From the NCBI GenBank assembly GCA_022561775.1, contig JADFQO010000002.1:109725-146866 (forward strand): a DNA stretch of 37,142 nucleotides, written 5' to 3'. The stretch's first letter is position 1; the number at the start of each line of letters is the position of its first letter. This DNA is from Myxococcales bacterium. Its GTDB lineage: Bacteria; Myxococcota_A; UBA9160; SMWR01. Below are positions 33,594 to 37,142 of the stretch, piece after piece. The translations under genes were made by a program, and so were the position numbers. The notes beneath the pieces were generated by a model. That model was not told the origin of the DNA. It ran no database searches and saw only the letters and a list, made by a program, of their open reading frames with translations.

Positions 33594-34418
33594 ATGCGCC
33601 GCTCGGCAATTTGTCTGTTGGTGTTGCTGCTGCAAAGCAGCGACGCCTCGTCAGAAATCTTCCGCTGGATCGACGAAGCGGGAAAGCTCCACTTCGCGCA
33701 AAACATTCAGCAGGTGCCGTCCCAATACCGCAAGCAGGCGCTTCAGCAAAGCGCCGCCAAGAGCGGCGGAAGCTTCCAGACCTACACCAAGAGCATCGAG
33801 CAGCAAGGGTCGAGAGCATACAGAAAACACCGGGTTCCGTTTGTCTCTGAAGGCAGCCTGATGCGCGTCAACGCAATCGTCAACGGCCACCTCGAGTTGC
33901 CGTTCTTCATCGACACAGGAGCGAGTGGGGTGTCCCTCCCCGCTTCGGCCGCGAGGCGACTCGGCATCTCGATCGGTCCGAACACGCAACGAGTCACGAT
34001 GCAGACCGCCAACGGATCGATCGAGCTTCCACTCGTCCGACTCGACTCCGTCGAACTGGCTGGCGCCCGCGTCGAAGGTCTGATGGCGACTTTGAATCCG
34101 ACCCTGAGCATCGGATTGCTCGGGGGAGCGTTCTTCAACCAATTCACCTACGGCGTCGACCCTGCTGCGAACATCATCACCCTGGAACGAAATTACGCGG
34201 CCGTCATACCGAGCCTGAGTGAGGGCCACTGGCGGAGGCGCTTCCAAAAAATTCGAAGCTCTCTCGAACAATTGGACGCATATCTCCGCAACAGAGAGGG
34301 CTTGAATGAGGCGCGTCGCGAAGAGCTGGAGCAGAAGCGCGTCGAACTTGAAGCGCGGCTCGACGCGCTCGAGCGCGAGGCAAATCGCGACAGCGTTCCC
34401 AGAGCGTGGCGCCGCTAG
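33594..34418 (+). CDS. Periplasmic retropepsin-like aspartic protease with DUF4124 domain
   Basis: 274 residues. A short signal peptide (MRRSAICLLVLLLQSSDAS) is followed by a DUF4124-like segment (EIFRWIDEAGKLHFAQN, residues 21-37). A clan AA aspartic protease domain follows, with the active site FIDTGASGVSLP (Asp107) and a later LLGGAFFNQF that matches the family's second conserved strand. A charged coiled-coil tail (EARREELEQKRVELEARLDALE) ends the protein. Such single-domain enzymes work as dimers. The substrate is unknown. GGGAGC lies about 6 bases before the ATG. Two tandem palindromes upstream suggest specific regulation. Confidence 0.85.
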   Translation: MRRSAICLLVLLLQSSDASSEIFRWIDEAGKLHFAQNIQQVPSQYRKQALQQSAAKSGGSFQTYTKSIEQQGSRAYRKHRVPFVSEGSLMRVNAIVNGHLELPFFIDTGASGVSLPASAARRLGISIGPNTQRVTMQTANGSIELPLVRLDSVELAGARVEGLMATLNPTLSIGLLGGAFFNQFTYGVDPAANIITLERNYAAVIPSLSEGHWRRRFQKIRSSLEQLDAYLRNREGLNEARREELEQKRVELEARLDALEREANRDSVPRAWRR

Positions 34419-34469
34419 GAGCGTGCGACAATCCTTGAGAATCTACTCGAAGGGTCGCTCGATCGAGGT

Positions 34470-35798
34470 TCAGGGTGATACCGTCCGCAGCAACCAGCTG
34501 CGCACCCGCGAGCGAACCAGCGTGGGCTTGATCGGCTTGGTGAGATAATCGGTCGCTCCCGCCACGAAAGCCTCGACCAGGTCCGCTTCTGTCAACTTCA
34601 ACCCCGTCAAAATCAAGATGGGGATGTCGCGAAGCCCAGGATCGGTCTCGGCGCGCAGCATTTTGCACACTTTCATACCATCGAGGTCCGGCAATCGCAT
34701 GTCCAGCAGCACCAACGACGGGCGTTTCTCCCGAATTTGTCTCAATGCCGTCTCGCCGTCCTCCGCGGTGATGACCCGGATCCCGTCGGCGCGCAAAGCA
34801 GCCTCGAGCAAGAGCACCATGTCCGGGTCGTCGTCGACGATCAATACGGTGGCCGGACCGCGCCCCGACACAGCGAGCAGCGCCGATGAATCAGAGCCGA
34901 GCGAGCCCCGACGCACCTTCTTGTCTCCCTTGAGCTCGATGAACGCCCCCTCCGCGGCGGGCTCGATTTCGGGCGTATAAGAAGCGGTGGCTGCTCGCTC
35001 GCGGGCCACCGCACACAGCGCGTCGATCGCATCGTCGTCCCGATCAGGGTCATGGTGGGTGAAGATCAGGCGCTTGGTGCGGGCTCGAATCGCGTAATCC
35101 ACCGCCCTCTCGAGCGGCGTGTGCCCCCAACCCGCCTTGGCGGGGAAATCGGCCAACGTGTACTGCGCGTCGTGAATGATGAGGTCAGCACCCTCGAGGA
35201 ACTTCACGTGGCGCCGATCTTCGTGGTGGATGGGTTCGGCGCCGGCGGGCGCGTCGAGCGGATGCAGGGAGTGCGGCTCATGATCACAGGCGTAGACCAC
35301 GGTGACACCATCGACTTCGAAACGAAAACCGAGTGTGAGCGCCGGGTGGTTCAAATACTGCGTAGTCACACGAACCGAACCGACCTCGAAAACACCCTCC
35401 GTCAAATCGGCGTAGCTGATTTCGGCCATCAGGGAACCCAAGTTGATGGGCGAGTACTCGTAGGCCATCTGTCCGGCGAGGGTGGACTGCAGTCGCTGGT
35501 CGCCCCCGCCCGGCGCGTACACCGTCCAATTCGAGCGCTCGACGAAGAGCGGATCGAAGAACGGAAACCCCTGGATGTGATCCCAATGGGTGTGACCGAT
35601 CATCAGGTTTCCGGTGACGGGTTCGCCGCTTTGGGTCAGCGCTTTGCCGAGACCATACGCACCCGTCCCACAGTCCAATACGATGAGCGTTCCATCCGCG
35701 GCGCGCAGCTCGACGCACGAGGTGTTGCCTCCGTAGCGAACCGTCGCGGGTCCGGGCGTTGCAATCGACCCCCTCGTGCCCCAGAATCGGATCTTCAT
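34470..35798 (-). CDS. Metallo-beta-lactamase-fold hydrolase fused to a C-terminal receiver domain
   Basis: 442 residues. The N-terminal MBL domain (about 1-300) begins MKIRFWGTRGSIATPGPATV and has GGNTSC, the metal motif HTHWDHIQG (residues 69-77) and FTHHDPDRDD near its end. The phosphodiesterase/RNase Z-like families of this type share these blocks. After a linker a response-regulator receiver domain starts near residue 317, with acidic residues IVDDDPD, the phospho-acceptor Asp366 in VLLDMRLPDLDG, Thr398 and Lys421 (YLTKP). There is no DNA-binding end. The start is ATG 35798; the frame back to 36011 has no homology. The likely role is a phosphorylation-controlled hydrolase. No partner kinase is nearby and the substrate is unknown. 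Confidence 0.85.
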   Translation of the reverse strand: MKIRFWGTRGSIATPGPATVRYGGNTSCVELRAADGTLIVLDCGTGAYGLGKALTQSGEPVTGNLMIGHTHWDHIQGFPFFDPLFVERSNWTVYAPGGGDQRLQSTLAGQMAYEYSPINLGSLMAEISYADLTEGVFEVGSVRVTTQYLNHPALTLGFRFEVDGVTVVYACDHEPHSLHPLDAPAGAEPIHHEDRRHVKFLEGADLIIHDAQYTLADFPAKAGWGHTPLERAVDYAIRARTKRLIFTHHDPDRDDDAIDALCAVARERAATASYTPEIEPAAEGAFIELKGDKKVRRGSLGSDSSALLAVSGRGPATVLIVDDDPDMVLLLEAALRADGIRVITAEDGETALRQIREKRPSLVLLDMRLPDLDGMKVCKMLRAETDPGLRDIPILILTGLKLTEADLVEAFVAGATDYLTKPIKPTLVRSRVRSWLLRTVSP

Positions 35799-35908
35799 CC
35801 CGGCTGATTGTATCGAGCCGCTCTTGATCCCGCCGATGCAAATTTTCGGCATGGCGCTCGGTTGCACTTCCGCGGTGCTGGAGCCGCTACCGCTCGCCTT
35901 ATTGGCGT

Positions 35909-36202
35909 GTGCGGGCGGCTGCTCGTAGAAACCTCGGAGCCGCCCGCGCGAAACGGGAAGCGACACCTGAACATCCGTTCGGATTCGGGCGAGAGCGCTA
36001 CTTCGGGGCATTCGTCATCGCGATGGTGTTCTTCGCGCTGGGCTCGGTCTTTTCGATCCACGAGGGCATCGACAAGCTCCGCCACCCCCACGTGATCGCA
36101 TCGCCGGCGATCGACGATCTGGAGTCCAAGATCCGGCGACAGACGCCCATCGCCCGAGTGATCTACGTCGAACCGGGCGTCACCCGGAGCGTCTCCGCGT
36201 AA
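35909..36202 (+). pseudogene. Remnant of a second CDF-family cation transporter
   Basis: 97 open codons hold two separate pieces of a CDF transporter. The first, EHPFGFGRERYFGAF then FSIHEGIDKLRHPH, is the conserved end of the first cytoplasmic loop and the third membrane helix. The second, LESKIRRQTPIARVIYVEPG, matches the C-terminal end of such proteins. The first two helices and about 150-160 internal residues are gone, so an internal deletion joined these parts near 36100. Upstream bases in the same frame show no transporter sequence. It is not a copy of the CzcD-like gene at 29899, which lacks the HPFGFGRERYF block. Confidence 0.75.
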
Positions 36203-36221
36203 AAGCGGAAACACCGCTCGA

Positions 36222-37142
36222 TCAACCATCGGACAGGCTTGCCTGCCGTACCTTGACGCCAGCCTCGCGAAGCAAATCCAGCGAGACCTCGCCGAGCGGG
36301 TAGTCGGCGTTGTAGACCACTTCGACGATTCCGGAGTTGATGATCATCTTCGTACACATCAGGCACGGCGAGAAGGTCGTGTAGATCGTGGCTCCTCGGA
36401 TCGACGCGCCGTGATAGGCGGCCTGGGTGATCGCGTTTTCCTCGCCGTGCGAACACAGACATTCGCCGAGGCGCTTGCCGCCTTCTGCAAAGCCGTTACA
36501 GCGCGGGCAACCGCCCTCGTTGCAGTTGCGGGTACCGCGCGGCGTGCCGTTGTAACCCGTGGAAACAATCCGTTTGTCGAGGGTGATGACCGCCGCCACC
36601 TTGCGTTTCACACAATTGCTGCGGGATGCGACGACCCGCGCAATCGACATGAAGTATCCATCCCAGCTGGGTCGCTCAAAAAAAAAGCTGCGCTCGAGTA
36701 CACCCTGGACATTCTGCAACAGCTCCTCGAGGCTGCCGTTGTTCTCGACGTGATCGTCGGCCAGTTCGCGAACCGCCAACAACTGCTGTGCGGCCGGACC
36801 CTCACTGCCAAGCTCGCGGCCTTCGAGCTGGCGCAACTCTTCCAACGAAGTCGGATCTCCAACGCGCCTCCGCGCGACGATACGCTGCAGCCGGACTTCT
36901 TCGTCCGCATCGATCCAGAGCAGTCGGAAGTGCTTGGTTCGCGCGCTCAGGGTCTCGACTTCGGCTGGGTGGCGAATCGAGTCGATCACATAGTTGCGGT
37001 CGCCTACCAGCGACTCCGCGAGGCGATTCGCAACCCCGCCAAGGCCCTCGGAAGTGCGAATCTCGTTGCCGACCTCGATCATACGCTCTCGGGTTGGCTC
37101 GAGTCCGCGGCAACTCAACTCCTCGCGAATCACGTCGGACAG
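36222..37142 (-). CDS. P-loop kinase-like domain fused to dCMP deaminase (5' end outside window)
   Basis: About 306 codons are present; the N-terminus with the P-loop lies beyond the right edge, and the sequence enters at LSDVIREEL. The first half looks like a dephospho-CoA-kinase/nucleotide-kinase fold (YVIDSIRHPAEVETL, LLWIDADEEVRLQRI). The second half is a zinc dCMP deaminase: NCVKRKVAAVI, GYNGTPRG, an extra zinc-type cluster in GGCPRC, the catalytic SHGEENAI (His and Glu) and SPCLMCTK. It makes dUMP for thymidylate synthesis. This two-domain form is known in some bacteria. The listed in-frame GTG at 37133 is internal, not the start. Confidence 0.88.
   Translation of the reverse strand: MSDVIREELSCRGLEPTRERMIEVGNEIRTSEGLGGVANRLAESLVGDRNYVIDSIRHPAEVETLSARTKHFRLLWIDADEEVRLQRIVARRRVGDPTSLEELRQLEGRELGSEGPAAQQLLAVRELADDHVENNGSLEELLQNVQGVLERSFFFERPSWDGYFMSIARVVASRSNCVKRKVAAVITLDKRIVSTGYNGTPRGTRNCNEGGCPRCNGFAEGGKRLGECLCSHGEENAITQAAYHGASIRGATIYTTFSPCLMCTKMIINSGIVEVVYNADYPLGEVSLDLLREAGVKVRQASLSDG

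Noticed and set aside
35799-36011. 71-residue N-terminal extension of the MBL-receiver protein
   Set aside because: It overlaps the transporter remnant on the other strand and lacks homology; the MBL fold starts right at the ATG at 35798.

Overview
This is about 37 kb of GC-rich (roughly 60-65 %), densely packed bacterial chromosome. It carries core metabolism and cell-envelope genes, with no phage, insertion sequence, CRISPR array, rRNA or tRNA that I can see. An LPS-export outer-membrane protein (LptD), the lapA-lapB pair, the integration host factor gene ihfB next to rpsA, a lipoprotein thioredoxin and a selenocysteine-dependent selD indicate a Gram-negative proteobacterium-like organism. 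The 'deltaproteobacterial' groups (Myxococcota/Desulfobacterota-like) seem most likely; that is an inference from gene content and protein style, not a measured placement.

Region 1 (1-9103, all minus strand) reads in transcription order pheA-hisC-tyrA-rpsA-ihfB-lapA-lapB-mutS, mostly with overlapping or touching ends. It resembles the known pheA-hisC-tyrA-aroA-cmk-rpsA supra-operon with aroA and cmk missing. MutS runs off the left edge. The divergent control region 9104-9451 holds palindromes and a good sigma70-type promoter for a membrane-bound diguanylate cyclase, followed by coaE (both plus strand).

Region 2 (11718-18275, minus) is a complete tryptophan operon, trpE-G-D-C-F-B-A, in which every junction overlaps. 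Together with region 1 it puts all three chorismate-derived aromatic amino acid branches in one neighbourhood. trpE starts only 52 bases after an intrinsic terminator that follows lptD.

Region 3 (18327-24996, minus) holds dcd-dtd, a small secreted protein, ccdA with a TlpA-like lipoprotein, a cyclic-nucleotide-domain regulator, and lptD. A 53-bp tandem repeat with two hairpins per unit lies between the regulator and lptD. A related copy sits upstream of ccdA. Both repeat zones start exactly at the stop codon of the preceding gene.

Region 4 (25024-37142, mixed strands) carries a glycerophosphodiester phosphodiesterase, a methyltransferase, queG, a DUF502 membrane protein, a CvpA-like protein, a CDF cation exporter and pyruvate kinase. 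It then has selD with an in-frame UGA (selenocysteine) at codon 15, a periplasmic aspartic protease, a metallo-beta-lactamase/receiver fusion and the remnant of a second CDF transporter. A kinase-dCMP deaminase fusion gene runs off the right edge.

The most notable observation is the selenoprotein SelD: its UGA is followed by a hairpin with a GGUCC loop. A plain ORF caller would cut the gene at 32508 and lose the catalytic residue. Next come the stop-codon-anchored dispersed repeat, the MBL-receiver fusion, the LapB without its rubredoxin-like end, and the missing aroA-cmk.
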